64,000 nt of DNA from Pseudoscleropodium purum (GCA_963969395.1 OZ017795.1:6944001-7008000), one strand, 5' to 3'; positions 33,189-46,403 are shown, numbered from the stretch's first letter. Translations and numbers: made by a program. The notes: generated from the letters alone by a model not told the origin.

Positions 33189-35985
33189 ATGATGCGGACA
33201 GTGTGGTTGGGCAGTGCAGCAAGTCGGGGCCTGTTGCCTTCCCTGCACTTGCACCAATTTCCGGCTCCACGCTTTCGTGTGCATTGCAGTGCCGATGTGC
33301 GCGCTATGCAGTTAGTGGAGAAGGAGTATGCAGAGCTTGAGCTAAGTTCAAGCCAGGTTTGTTTCATCCCACGCATTGCGACATCTGAAATTGTCCTCTT
33401 TCTTCTTTTTGAGGTTGATGCGTCCTTATCAGCAACTCTTGTGATACTTTAAGTTTTTCCAATTCTTCGTGGTTGGAATTTGAATCATAACATTGTAGAG
33501 AATCCTTTGAATTAGCATAAAATGGAATCCTTGTTTGCAAAGGTGTAATGAATTTGAACAACTGAGAGCTTTGGAAGCCTATGAGCCATATGCGAGTAAA
33601 TTAGAAGTTTAATTTTGCTCGACTTGCTTTGCTTGACCTGAATTTGCTCTGAGTGAATGTAGTTACACTGTTCTCTAAAGGTGCCATGCCGCCTTTACTC
33701 AAGAATTTTACGGTGCGTTGTACGATTCAAATTCTTCTCAATGTACCCGTTTTGTGTTAAGCAGGTCGGAGGGGTGAGGGTACGTCAGCATGTGAATCCT
33801 AACAAGGCTTCCCTTACGGTCGGTATCGAATCCTCCTGACTAATTGCTTGCATTGCACAGTACATTTTTCTGACATAGGTGACTGGATTTGGCACATGTA
33901 TATGTGTGGGATTCTAGTGAATAACAACATTGTTTCGAGTATTTCTTCTATTGCATCCTCTGCTATATAGCTGCTCCTTATCCTTGAATATGAAACTATC
34001 GACTGTTTATTGCTTGAAGAGGGAAATTGTTTTTGTGACTGTGAATGATTTTTTAACTTCGACCATATTCACAGGCTCCTACTGTTCCTCCAGCATGGGA
34101 GAATGAGTTTGCAGACCCAGTGTTACCTCTTCATGTGGATATCGGCTGTGGTATGTAAGTGCTACCCTTGGTTTTCAACAGGATTTTTCTGTAATTTACA
34201 CGAGATTTAAAACACTGATAGGATACTTTACTCTCTTCTCATGGTGATGTACTTGGGCGATGAAGGAAGTGTACTTATGTCTAACGCCTAGTAGATGATT
34301 GAAATTCTACCTTGCATTGCTAAATTTGCTGACTTCCTTGCAGGAAGTGGTAGACTGTTAATGGTCTTGGCCAAAAGGAGCGTAGGATCTTGCAATTTTT
34401 TGGGCATAGACATACGTGACAAGGTTTGTGTATATTCGACGTACTAGTGCAAGAGACTAGCAGAACAGACTTGGGTATTCAATGTAGAAGGCAGTTTGTG
34501 ACAAGCCTTACTTCAGATCCCGAGATTCTTGAGCTATTAGTTCCGTTTTAAGTTGTTGAGATTTTGTTTCTTACTCTTTTGATTACTGTTTCCTGCAGTT
34601 GTTGCAGCGTTCAACATTATGGGCTGAGGAACTTTGCCTTACGAACATGTGAGTTTCTTCAACTTTGGCTGTTATTGGACGTTTTTTTGGTCGATGGATG
34701 AGATCAGATGATGTCTGAAGAGTCTGATGACTACTGATATCCTTTATTATTTCTATTGGATGGAGTGCAGCAACTTCACTCTTATCTACGGTAGGACACT
34801 TCATTTTGAGTGATTTGTTTTCTGCACGAATTATCTTGCATCCAACTATTTAGAATCTAATGAGTTGATGATAACACTATTCACGCTCCTATGCTTTAAT
34901 GACAGGCAGAGCACGCACCTTACTTCGGAACCCACACTAAGTAGACAGATTAGTATAGTTGCAAGTTTGTTTATGGCAGAAGTCCAAATAACCATTGTGA
35001 GTTCTTCTCTTTATTGATGTATTATTTTCTCTCTTGGTTGCAGCCATTTCATGGTAGCAAATGCAACACTTGCTTTGGATGCAATACTGTTGAAATACCC
35101 CGGTCCACTTAGGCTTGTTTCAATATTGGTAAGCTATTCTGAACAGTTGGCCACATTCCTTTGCCTTTAACATCCAGTGGTAGGCATGATGTCTGGAATG
35201 TGACGTAGTTAGTATTAGTATCGTTCAAATGCAAATTTTCGTACAGTTCTTTTTATTTACTTGAGCAGACACGCCAGTGTGCATGAGCTGTGGGAGTCAT
35301 CTTCTTGCTTGATGTGCAGTGCCCAGACCCACATTTTAAGCAGAAGCACCGGAAGAGACGAATAGTACAGAAGTCTTTAGTTGAGGCTCTTGAAAAGCGT
35401 CTTCCAATTGGTGGTCAGGTAACAAGATGTTACTTTTGAAATTTTTTTGTTTGTGTTTTGTGTGCTTGATTGCGTAACATTCTTGAGGAGCGGCATTAAC
35501 ACCTTTGGAAAAGGAGTCTAGATTCATTTTGTGCACAGTCTTGAGAGTTCATCTGCGGTGGGAGATACCGGAAGCTTTAGGAAAAAGACTCAGTGAGCAT
35601 CATGCATACTCTTTACAATGAATCTCAAACTTGTGAGTCTTTCTTTTATGGCTGCCATCAACACTGGAGAAGGGTGAATTCTCTCACAACTGCTAAAGAA
35701 ATGTTCAGTGGAGAGTATTCATCCACTAATACTTGGTGTTTTGAGCAGGTATTCTTACAATCTGATGTTGAGGAAGTGGCCAAGGATATGAGAGACCAAT
35801 TCGATGAAAATGCCAATTTTACTCGTGTGCACTTGCCTGGGTCAGCTATGTGTAACTCAGAGGGCTGGTTATTGGAAAGCCCCCTCCCAGTTGCAACGGA
35901 GAGAGAAATTCATGCTGTTGCCAACGGAGGATGTATCTTCAGATTACTATTTCAACGCGTATCAAGCGCAGCCGCAGCCGCATAA
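33189..35985 (+). CDS. TrmB-like tRNA (guanine-N7-)-methyltransferase, probably plastid, eight exons
   Basis: Exons: 33,189-33,356; 33,765-33,818; 34,075-34,150; 34,344-34,423; 34,599-34,648; 35,044-35,128; 35,320-35,418; 35,749-35,985. All junctions are GT-AG with compatible phases, giving 282 residues. The first 40 residues are rich in Arg, Ser and Leu with few acids and look like an organelle transit peptide. Next come a VRVRQHVNPNK block, the SAM-binding VDIGCGSGRLL, the LGIDIRDK loop, CPDPHFKQKHRKRR (the TrmB catalytic PDPxxKxxHxKRR pattern) and a C-terminal EREIHAVANG block. The family makes m7G46 in the variable loop of tRNA using S-adenosylmethionine. The closest type I know is the plant plastid homologue with this same N-terminal HVNP block. 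The gene shares a divergent promoter with P3. Confidence 0.88.
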
Positions 35986-37652
35986 CTTCTGCTCTTTCTG
36001 TCTTGGTCGGCTATTTTGAGAAACTAGTTTGACGAATTATGAAGGTCTGAGATGAGTGGCGTGGTCGCCTCTCCCACTGGAAGTGCTTCAAAGACACAAG
36101 TGAGAACCAATTGCAACGGACTTTTTCTGTTTCTTCGAAGCGTCTTCTGTGATCAGAGTCTCGTATCTGTATCAAGGCATGATGTCACTGCAAGCTTGTG
36201 AAGCTGATGTGCCAGAGTGTTCATGGTTGAGAGGAGGATGAAAACCTTCAATTGTTTTTGCAATCTGCTAATGAGATCCACTAATAAATAATCTAATTTA
36301 GATGATTTCCAACTTATGAGATTCACGTGCACAAACTTATCTGCAGGTCGAATTGGAGTGTTGAATTGTAAAGTGTAAAACTAAGTGTTATGGTAGTCCA
36401 AGTACAACAATACCTTAGAGGGTGTTATTGAGAGAAGGTTCTGGGGCATGCATGACATTCGACCATGAATCTCCATCTGCTTGAAGTCAAGATCCGACGA
36501 AGTGTGATATTCTATAGCAGAGCACACATGGCACTTCCCAATTCATTCGCCACCATGACTCTTGATCTATTTAGGGTTTAGATATCACATGGTGCATAAT
36601 AATCTGCTCAAGTAGCAGGCCTTGAATGCTCTTGCACAACATGTTATGAGTTCCATATGGCAAATTAGGTACCCAGTAACTTTGGTTGAAAATGCTAATT
36701 TACAATGGCATTGTGTCCAGAACGGTATGCAGGCGTCAGATTCGACTGATCCGTAAATAAAAAATAAGTAACAGCCCATGCGTAGGGTGAAGGCAATACA
36801 CAACTGGGACCAAGTTACTCTTTCATTCAACTGAATCAATAGTAAGCTTATACATACCACCCACGGGTGCAAGAAAAAATCCGGTTTCACAGGGATTATC
36901 ACTAATTTGAATGTGTCTACAGTCAAAGCTTCACACCATCTTAGCATCTGCCTAACCTTCTTAAGCAAGTCAAGATATTCCCCACAGTAAACGCTTAGAG
37001 GTAGGATATTCTGCAGTTGACAGACTCAAAACCTGAAGCAAGTAGAGATCAACAAGCTACCCCATTTTTCATGGCTAATAATGTTGTATGCCTTGAATTG
37101 AAGCTCAGACAACTATGTGCTAATTTTGCATTGGGACCTATCTTGAGCCTTCAGCGTAGACAGTATTTGCCTAGAAGCAGTGCTACACCAAATCATGGAT
37201 TCTAGAGCTCTGAGCACTCCAGACTCTCGTTTGCGACTTCGATTAGGGAGTCGCCCATTCTGCCCTCAACATTCTTGAATTTGACGACTTCATGGTCACT
37301 CCTGCCTTGCACGGGACTCCTGGGAGTGAACCTTCGGCGCCTGATGAAGTGAATTCAACTTGTAAGGAATACAAATCATTTACAATTCCAAAATTTGCAC
37401 AGAGAAGTATTCCCCACGGACTAATGAGAACAAAAAATAGCCTTTACAGTACACCTTCTATAGCTATCGAAGCTACATATCTCTGTAAGGGTATCAGAGC
37501 TCAAGAATTGTGCTCTAGAATGTCAAAAATTTGTAAAATTGCGAATGGAGGCGATGCGGGACTATTGGCAAATGTTTGTGACAAATGATTTACATTTGAA
37601 ATGTAAATCTATACCAGTCCTAAATTTTCGAGCTTTAAGCAATTGATTGTCA
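35986..37652. other. Intergenic region between convergent genes, weak coding traces
   Basis: This holds the 3' ends of the TrmB-like gene (left) and the small plastid-protein gene (right). Open frames at 36,585-36,968 (minus), 37,017-37,205 and 37,292-37,588 (plus) have no recognisable domain. A phrase GATTCACGTGCACAAAC near 36,320 belongs to a dispersed repeat also found at 38.65 and 51.06 kb. I cannot support a gene here. Confidence 0.4.
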
Positions 37653-39423
37653 TTATTGGTGCTCTGAATCATACCCATGTAATGAAATTGAGGTTACAAG
37701 GCGGCCAGAACTTTGAGATGAGGTTGTAGTAGGGTCAGACTCAAAATCAAACAACTCGTAATCACATGGCTGAAATTACAAACTTTGATTAACCTAACAA
37801 AGCCTTGCATTCTACTAGTAGGTAGCCATTCAAGAAGAAGAATTAGATTCTAAGTCATAACCTCTCGATCCTTTCTTTCCAGTTGCTATAATGACACTCA
37901 ATTTTTCAGGATCTTATGTATTCACCATCAATTAACCCAAGATTGCAGCATCCTCAATGAGATTAAACTAAATAACTAAATAACTAAATAACTAAATAAT
38001 TGGTTGTGGACAAGTATGCGAGCCTTCTCCCATTAGTTTGCGCAACTCAACATGTAGTTTTTTTCACAAGGCTCCAAGTTTGAGTTACCTAATACAGGTA
38101 CAAAATTTAAAATGCAGAAAGTTGGGAATGCTATACACTGACCTCAGAGTGGGCCGCTGGGGGTCGGGCTGGAAGTGAGGGCCTTCGTCCCAACCCTCGC
38201 AAGTAACATCACCGTCCTCGTCGTGATAGCAAACAACGCCAGTCGACTCGTCCTTGAAAAACTGCAACGAAAATTAAATTCAGACACTGAGACTTCTTGA
38301 AGAAACGACAATACATTGAATGATTTGGTTTGCGAGTTCCATTCAGTAAGTTCCCATATACTAGTTGAACATCCATATGTCAAAAAATCATTCACTTATT
38401 AGATTAAAAATCTGAGCCAATAAGGCATTTCACCGCTTTAACAGTACATCTGTCATCTTGCAAAACCAAAATTCTCAAAGTTAGGGATGAGTAATAGTGA
38501 ATACAGGAAGTTAGGCTCTTGGGGACCAATTTAACTATGGAATTTCAACTATCAGTGTCACAACCCTTGCCTCAGACAACTTTTTACATCGGAAATTTCG
38601 TTAGGGTTATCGTTAGATTGGCGCGATTGTGGGTGCCAAAAATTGTGACATTTACGTGCACAAAGCTCTAAAAACTAGGACTGTCACAGAGAAGCATTTC
38701 AGGCTACGCTCTCTGAAAAGTGAAATTATGCCAATTTATCGAAATTGACGTTGACACAACATTACTAATTCCCAGAAAAAAGAAGCTGAGCATGAAGACT
38801 CACACTAATTTAGAAAGAGATAATACAGAATTTAAACAAAAAGTAGTCTTAGTATATCCGTCATCATGCAAAAATCTCCAAATGTTGCGCAATAGAGAAT
38901 AACATAAATTCAGACGGCTCTTGGGGTCAAATGACTTCGGGACTTCTTCAAACGAACAAAGTCCAGTATCGCAACCCCTACCTCAAACAATTGATACACA
39001 ACAACACTATTCATCCCCAACATCAAAAAGAAGCTGACTACTGAGACTCCAAGCACATTTCATAAACAAACCGTTCCAGAATTAAACAATACACAACAAT
39101 ACTCTTACTTCCCAGCACTAAAAAAAATCATCGATGAAACTCCAATTGAATTCGCATCACTTCGAAACAAAATAGTGTAGAAATCTCAAAAGAAAAGGAA
39201 TCGATCACCACACTAAGTCACTAACCTGTTGGCCCGCCTCCTCCTGCGGAAGAGCAACGCCGCCTCCCTTTCCGGTAGAAGCTCGGCAGACTAAGAATCG
39301 TAGCTTCCATTTTCGAGCTCGCTGCAATTGCAAAACAGACCGCTGACGCTGCAAACTGAAACTAACAGGACTCGCAAGTGACGTAGTAGTACTACAACAG
39401 GAATATCCCTGCAACAACGCCAT
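37653..39423 (-). CDS. Small probable plastid protein of unknown function, three exons
   Basis: Exon 1 (39,423-39,226) encodes MALLQGYSCCSTTTSLASP, then a Ser/Arg/Gln-rich segment reading LRFLVCRAST, which is a typical chloroplast transit peptide with a likely cut site near CRA. Exon 2 (38,261 to 38,143 or 38,139) encodes STGVVCYHDEDGDVTCEGWD followed by EGPHF, a compact Cys/Asp/Gly motif found in small conserved plant plastid proteins. A candidate exon 3 (37,769-37,653) starts after TTTCAG and reads PCDYELFDFESDP before a stop. It fits in phase only with the weaker exon 2 donor at 38,138. The better donor (GAG|GTCAGT) gives another, less protein-like ending. Total would be about 145 residues. 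Intron 1 holds diverged tandem repeats. The function is unknown to me. Confidence 0.6.
37965..38000 (+). repeat. Microsatellite, 8-bp unit AACTAAAT
   Basis: About five units of AACTAAAT lie in intron 2 of the small plastid-protein gene. Confidence 0.85.
38440..39165 (+). repeat. Diverged tandem repeats in intron 1 of the small plastid-protein gene
   Basis: Blocks such as CATCATGCAAAAATCTCCAAA or CATCTTGCAAAACC, GGCTCTTGGGG[AT]C, AGT.TC.CAACCC[TC]T.CCTCA, ACAAC..TACTAATTCCCAG or ACAACACTATTCATCCCCA, and AAAAAGAAGCTGA recur about 300 bases apart. At least two and a half old copies are present. Confidence 0.55.
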
Positions 39424-42400
39424 CTCTAGCTAGAATCTCCCTCAATAGCAAAACACCACTGACCATTCACAAACAGAACGTACTCAAGAATCGAAAACTC
39501 GGAGAGTAAGCGCGCTAGCTTCGATTATAAAACGAAAATGGATCAGAACTCTAGCTCACTCTCTTAGACTACAACTAGACAGAACTACTGACATGCACAA
39601 TCAAATCGTCTTCACGAGAACGTATTTCAATTCTTCCTCTTTTTGTTTGTAAACCTAGATTTTCGTCCCTCTGTCGACGCCCGTTGGATGGGATTGGAGA
39701 AGATAAGAGAGACTGGGGGATCACACCAACCGGGTGACAGTGTGTCTAGATGATTTTGCAGCTTTCGATTGGATTTGATGCTTGTTGTTATTCACTTTAA
39801 GTGCGACCCTTGAGCTACATTAGCGACTCTTGCAAACGGAGGGCAGCAGTTCTCGTGTGCCTCGACCTTTAAGGTCAAATCCATGGCTGGCTTCTAGAGT
39901 CTAGTAAGCTCAAGCTTTTAGACTGTCTGGAAGTCTAGATATTTCTCTCTAAGTGAACAGTGGGTGTCAGGATGGGATAACGGACTGAAGAAGTGGAGTG
40001 CGTGTCAGGATCAGTGAAAGGAGGATGAGTCGCTCGGGTCAGACATCAATGTGACGTTGCTAGGATGACATTGCTTCTGGCTGACTTGTGGCAAAGATGA
40101 ACAAACGTGGGTTCACTTAGTTTGTATTTTTCTTTCTTTCATTTGGGTATAAAATTAAAATTAATTCATTAATTAATTCATTTAGAAGGAACAAGATGAA
40201 AATTTTCTATTTACAGAATTCAAACCCAAAATGCTCAACTATTCCCTATTCATTAGATGGTTTGTGAATGCTTTGGAAAATGGACTACTTTCAATTAACT
40301 CTTCTTCTCTAAAAGTCCGTTGTTTGGAAGGGACTGATTCTAGAATGTTGCACAAGAATCATGCAACACCAATTGACCATGTTAGTCACATGATCTTTTA
40401 AGAATTATAGGCAAAAAAATTTGTTTCAGCATATTTAAATCAATAGCTTCATTTGTTTTGTGTAGCTTCAATTGAAAACTCTTGAAAACATTTATAATCC
40501 ACTTGTGAATTTTTTAGATTAATATTCATTGGAAAAGCTTTATAGAAGATCGTGTAATGTATAGGAGGGGGCTTTTGACTTTGAAGTTGAATGGTGATAA
40601 GACTCATTCTCTTGTCAAATTGAGTTTATTTTCCAATGCAACCAAGGCAGCTTTTAGAATAGTGAACTCACTTCTGCCCACCTACGCACAAGGTCAACAA
40701 AGCTAGAAAGAGAACCTAGGAGTGTGAATGTGGAGCATAGAAGCACGAGTGTAAATTTTTTTTTATAGAGAATTTGACATCTTTTCTATAAAAATTCAAA
40801 TATTGATCATATAAAAATAGTGTAGAACTTGTTATTTTAGTACAAAAAATTGCCTATTGCTATGGACCTAATATAGTGGTTTTAAATTGAAAATATTTGT
40901 GTTGAACCACTTTCCATCAAATTGCTCCACTCTCATATATCATAGGAATGACAATTTTCTATATCAAAAAGATGGTGCTATTGAGTAAAGATCATAGCCA
41001 ACATTTTTTTTAAAACATCAAAACATTTTTATAACAAAAGAGGATTTGACCCCAAATATACTTGTCCATCAAATCAAAGTTGATTATTAGAAAATTCCAT
41101 TATTGTAGGTAGGCAATAGAATTGACACTTCCTTGATGAATAATAATTTAAACTTAAAAAAAACATACAACATCTGATTTTTGATTCACTACATTTCAAA
41201 TTAAATTATTTTAATTCAATTAATATAGAATTTAGTAAGTTCTTGTATCCATTTATAGTACACTCATCTTTATAAGCCACTTCATGTTTGATCAATTGAG
41301 TAAGAAGGCAAATGTTTCATGGAAGTGAGGAGGTAGAAGGTTCATAAAATCCATATAAGAATGATATATAAATTAGAACATAAAAGAATTCAAGCACTTA
41401 GTCAAGTCAATTGCACTAATTGTTTTCACAGAGTTGCACTTCAAACATCATCTAAGTATTGTAATTAATATTTATAAAACATGATAAATTAGAAAAATGA
41501 ATTAAATTAAGTTGACTTTTAGTTCCAAAAATTTGTTTATGATTTAGATTTTGAATCAAAAGTTATGGACAAAGTTCATAGGAGGTTTATAAGAACATTG
41601 TCATATAATGTCTTTATACTTGTCAATAATTCTCTATTAGAGATTCCAAATTAAAAACTTTGGGAGATAAAATTTAACTTGATTTAATACATTTTTCTCC
41701 CAGTTCATCACATTTTGAAAAAAGTTGATTTATAATGTTTAAATTAGATTTGAATTGCAAATATGAACACAATTACTTTGTATGCTTATTGAATAGTCAA
41801 GCTCCCACCTTGATTCAAATATTGGCTATAACGTTTGAAGATTGATGAAGGGCAACAAATTTCACTATAAAAATGACCTCTCCATTTCACTTGCTCTCAA
41901 TGAAGATAGCCTATGTACCATATAAAAATATTTTGATATTGGATTATGCACGTGATACTTTAATCAATTTAAACTATTGAAATTTTTGACATTATGTGAC
42001 TTGAATTTCATTTAAATTTTGACACATGTAACCATTAATTTAAAAAAAATTTGAATTATCTTTTTTTTAAATTATTTTCTATCAAACTTGCTTTATAGTA
42101 CTAGAATTATTTATTTATTTTAATATTTTATTTTAATAACAATATAAATTTTTGAGGGACCAAACATACTAAGCACTCAAAATGCCACATTTAACAATTT
42201 CTAGACTATTCATTGAATTTTGGATTGAAGATCATGGGGTCCCTCAATCATAGGATCGGGAGTTCCCTCGATGTTTTGCATAGATTTCCCAATATTTAGC
42301 ATTATTTCTTGATGATAACTTTTTTTTCTCATGATGACCATTATTAATTTTGGACTTTCAAAAGTTTAGAAGAAGTTAAATGTGGCATCAAAGTAATGTG

Positions 42401-42919
42401 CTTCTTCATCCCAAAAGAAAGGATAAGTAGACATGTGACCTTAGTACCTTCCATTTCTAAATATATGATTATCATTACTCTTTCACAACATTTTTAGTTA
42501 CAAGGACTACAGAAGAAACTTCAATGCAATTATGATCTATATGGTTAATTCTTTATAATGCCATATCAACTACATCCATTGCAAATTTTGCCTCTAATCC
42601 TCAACTTTAATCAATTAGGCTGCATAAAGCTTTGTGTCTGCACTTCCAAAGTACACAACTCTAAACCCTGAAAATGTCTGAAAAGATCATTCCTTAACCA
42701 ACTGTCACATGCCCTGAACCCACTTTGTTTTCTCAAAAAAAATATTAAATGGATTTCTGGGTGCATAGCAAGCGAAGCTGAATTCCGGGTTTAGGGTTTT
42801 AGGACCTTATAAGACCCGGGCCTTATGCATACTTCCCATATAGTTTAGCTTAGTTTGCAAAGTAAGGGATTAATCACGGACCTTTACTGACATACTTAGT
42901 AGTTTGTTCTAAATGCATT
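39424..42919. other. Promoter side of the plastid-protein gene, then AT-rich gene-free DNA
   Basis: The first 300 bases are the 5' region of the minus-strand gene, with CT/GA-rich tracts. From about 40,120 the DNA is AT-rich with no frame over about 60 codons. A short GC-richer patch near 42,785-42,830 has GGGTTTAGGGTTTTAGG followed by GACCCGGGCC, which is telo-box-like and could be a dead promoter, but no gene starts next to it. I see nothing else. Confidence 0.45.
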
Positions 42920-44615
42920 CATGCTCTAAAAGCAATCACGACACATGGGTACATTTTGCTTTCTTCAATGTACCAGTTGTGTACATTTCAGGAGCTGGTC
43001 ACTTTTAATGACCACTGCATTTCAACTTCAAAAATTTGTAACTAATTCCCCAAAGGTCCAAAAAATATGAAACAACTTGAGTTAGATGCCATTTCCATTT
43101 TTCTTCCTCTAGAAATTTGCTGAAAATTGTTTCGAGGAGTTTAGCTTCTCCCAGGTTGATTGCCATCTAATGTAGAAATCCACAATGAGCATTAAGAGCA
43201 CTGTATCTCTTTGCACGCACTCCAATTCAACATACCAATGCAATAACATTGAACACTGTAGGATCACTACTCACCTCATGACTATAGCAGAGGACTACAC
43301 AAATTGCAAGAAAGACGACCACTCACTCGTCTCTAAGAATCCAACTGTGAGCACGAAATCTTCACTGGCCAAATTCCAACGCCACACCATCCCAACGAGG
43401 AGAAAGAAGAAGAGGAAGAACTGGATTTATTCCCGCAGTAACAAGGACATGGAGAATTCCCTTTGCCTCTACAAGCAGGACAGACTACCGGTTTACCGCT
43501 TCCAAATACACTCTCGTTCAAAGTCGCACGATCCTGGCATGCACCTCCCTCAAGGAATTCTCGTCACGCCACCACACTCCATACACAATTTCAACTCCCT
43601 GCAATCAATCACACCTCACCTCTGCAACAGTGCTGGCGTTAGGAAGAGAGTATTTTTGAAGACGCGAAGAACGAAATTAAACTTTTCCAGCGCAGATCTT
43701 AATCTCAAATCTCTGCGTAGCTAAATTAGGCAGCAAATGGAGCAGGAAGAGCTCAGCATAGACTTTGAAGTCGAAACAAGGAGCGCAAAACGGAGAAGCC
43801 ACGCCTAAAATCTGAGATACTCTAAAGATGAGAAGGCATGCAGTCAACAACCAAAGTCACGGAAATCCTCACGTACATTATGATTGAGGATAACTTACAG
43901 CGTTTTTCTATGGTACCGACATAGTGTTGCCATTCCTTGCTGGGTAATCGTTACTAACACAATTCCATAAAAAATCTCTTAGATCACAAATCACATCTTT
44001 CTGAACATTATAAGAATAATTGCATGAGTCATTAACGATGTTTTCAGATCCGGAAGATGGATAAGCCTGGAACTAGCCCATTCCACTGCCAAGATAAAAC
44101 GAGCTCCTTTTTACAACAATAACACCGACAAAGAGAGACATTGGATAGTTCTGTAATTTTTGGTTTGACAATCAGAATTTTGACTCGGAGACTTTTAATT
44201 TGACGAATATTCTTCCATCAATCTATTAATATACAGGTATCCCCTACTTCAATTACAATCTCCAAAAAATAGAGACTGCAACTACACAATGCACGAGGAG
44301 TTTTGCTCTAAGGTAGGAGGTCCGTAAACCGACCATTTAAGAGCTGGAACTGACTTTTGGGGGAGGTGAAACTTCCTCAAATATTTTCCAGTAAATTTTC
44401 TTTGAAAGTCAAGTAGAATTGGCATCTAACCCAAGTTGTTTCATATTTTTTTGAAGCTTTGTGGAATTAGTTACGAAAATTTGAAGCTGAAGTGGCATAG
44501 GGCTCTAATAACATCCATCTCCTAAACTGTACACTGTTTGTACAAGACTGAAAGCTACAAAAAAGCAACATGTACTTGTAGTGTACATTTAAGAAGGTGG
44601 GTGCTTTTAGAACCT
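42920..44615. mobile_element. Inverted-repeat element (foldback-like), arms of about 200 bp or more
   Basis: The left arm (about 42,927-43,155) contains GTACCAGTTGTGTACATTTC, AATTTGTAACTAATTCC, AATATGAAACAACTTGAG and TTAGATGCCA. The right arm (about 44,335-44,615) contains, on the other strand, the same blocks in the same order (GTACAAACAGTGTACAGTTT, AATTTTCGTAACTAATTCC, AATATGAAACAACTTGGG, TTAGATGCCA). The loop is about 1.2 kb and includes the 43.2-43.7 kb frames. Identity is roughly 70-80 percent by eye. Related GTGTACATT phrases recur at 44,790-44,815. The element type is not resolved and no target duplication was found. Confidence 0.65.
43333..43730 (-). other. Possible exon with a CxxCxGxG zinc-finger motif
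   Basis: On the minus strand, near 43,500-43,435, the sequence reads VVCPACRGKGNSPCPCY, which resembles the Cys-rich repeats (CxxCxGxG) of DnaJ-type zinc fingers in small plant plastid proteins. Acceptor-like and donor-like sites surround it, but no complete spliced frame could be built. The plus strand has a 179-codon Ser/His/Lys-rich frame (43,185-43,724) with no motif. It is more likely an antisense shadow. The region lies in the loop of the inverted-repeat element, so it could be a captured gene fragment. Confidence 0.3.
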
Positions 44616-46403
44616 GTGCACTTATAGAACCTTCTACCTTAATTAGAGAATTCTATATAGAAGAACACAGACAAAACTTTACAGTACAGTACACCACAAT
44701 ATAAAAGCCACCAAAATAACAAACAACTTTGTAGGTAAATTGTAGGAACAAAGCCAATTGTGGGCTAAATTATGTTAGTGGTGTACATTCAAGTTGTGAA
44801 ATGTACATCACTATGATAATTTAGTCCATGATGAGCTTGCTCCCATTTAGAGTCTAGAATGGGGTAGTTTACCTTAAATACTAGGGCTTCTGGGCATTCC
44901 ATTTGTATCTCTTTGGCTCTTCTATGAGGAGTATGAGCTGGTGAAGTTAGCGAATTTTCAAGCTATTTTTTAAGAGTTTGTACATAATGCCATTTATGAC
45001 ATCAACAATCAAAACAATCATTGTGCACTTCTATGTGAGTAGGGAAAAAACAAATGCATGTGAAGTAGGATTGCCTTGTAGTTAATCTTTTTCACTTGAT
45101 GAAAATGTCATCTTGTCTTGTCTTTGTTCTTCACATGAATGATAAAAACAAACCAACTTGGGATTCACCATTGTTTTATTGATGTTGATATCATCTACAA
45201 TAAAAAATTGTCTCAAGTATCAACCTAAAAATCATTACTATTTTTCTAAAAACATTTAAATTTAAAATAAGTGATCAAAATAAGTGATGAAATTGATCAC
45301 AAAGATTAATTTCATTGTTGTGATCAATATTGATCACTATAATCAATTTCTTTATTGTGATCAGATTCATTTTAAGGTAACTACAAAATCATATGTCTCC
45401 CAATAAGAAATTGAGCATGGTTCCTACTATTAAGTTGTCAACTTTGGAGTTGGCTTCACCTAGGAGTGAAAAGAGCATTTTAGATTTACTTATTACACAT
45501 TTTCCTAAACATCATATGTATAAATTAGAAATTCCTTTAATGTTGGAACCAATGTATCTAAAAGAAACCGTAGGCTCACATGAATTCAAGTAGCACTATG
45601 TAGGCAAGAATGATGTAGGGAATAGATTTAAAAAGGGAAAACAAATGACATATTTGAGAATTAATTTGATAACCTTGTGCAAGAATTTCAAAGACTCTCC
45701 ATAAAGTAACTCTACTTGAATTGATGCAAAACTAAAGGCATACTTTTTTTATCCCCTTAAAGACCAAATCTTCTAATTCTAAACAACAGATGAACACAAA
45801 CACATCCCAAGCATATTCTAACATCTTTTTCTAATGCTAACTGGACAAATGATGTATCTAACAAAAAAATCTACATCTAGTTATTTTTTTCTACTTGCAA
45901 ATGGGGCAATAAGTTGAACAAGCAAGAAACAAACTACTACAACATTATCAACAATTGAAGCATAATACATAGCAACTACCTTAACAGCACAAGAGATAAT
46001 ATGGTTGAGGCAACTACATGGAGATCATAGAGAAAACCAAGACTCTCTAACCACAAGTTTTTGCAACAATAAAAGTGCAATAGCCAACTTTGAGTGAAAA
46101 TCTCGAGTTTCACTCTCAATCAAAGCATACCGAAATGCAATTCCACTACATTTGACAACAAATATGCAATAGCAAACTCAAATTAAAATATTGTAGTACA
46201 AAAAGTATGTATGTAGATTACCTTACAAAAACTGTAGGAAAAGCACATCTATTCTATGCAAAATTCAGGGATATATAATACATGAACATAGTTGATCTAA
46301 ACTATATAGTTTTAGGGGGAGTGTTCAAAATAGTGAAACTACACACTGAAACTACAACCCTGGGACTAATTGATCAAAGTCCTCGTTGTATAAAACTTCT
46401 GTA
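44616..46403. other. AT-rich gene-free DNA
   Basis: No supported gene. Near 45,255-45,365 the palindromic phrase TTGATCACAA or TGTGATCAA recurs four or five times (AAGTGATCAAAATAAGTGAT, TTGATCACAAAG, TTGTGATCAATATTGATCAC, TTGTGATCAG), giving strong short-hairpin potential. Confidence 0.5.

Noticed and set aside
43185..43724. Plus-strand frame of 179 codons
   Set aside because: The Cys/His/Ser/Lys-rich composition suggests an antisense reading, and the minus strand has a more meaningful Cys motif. I do not claim either as a full gene.
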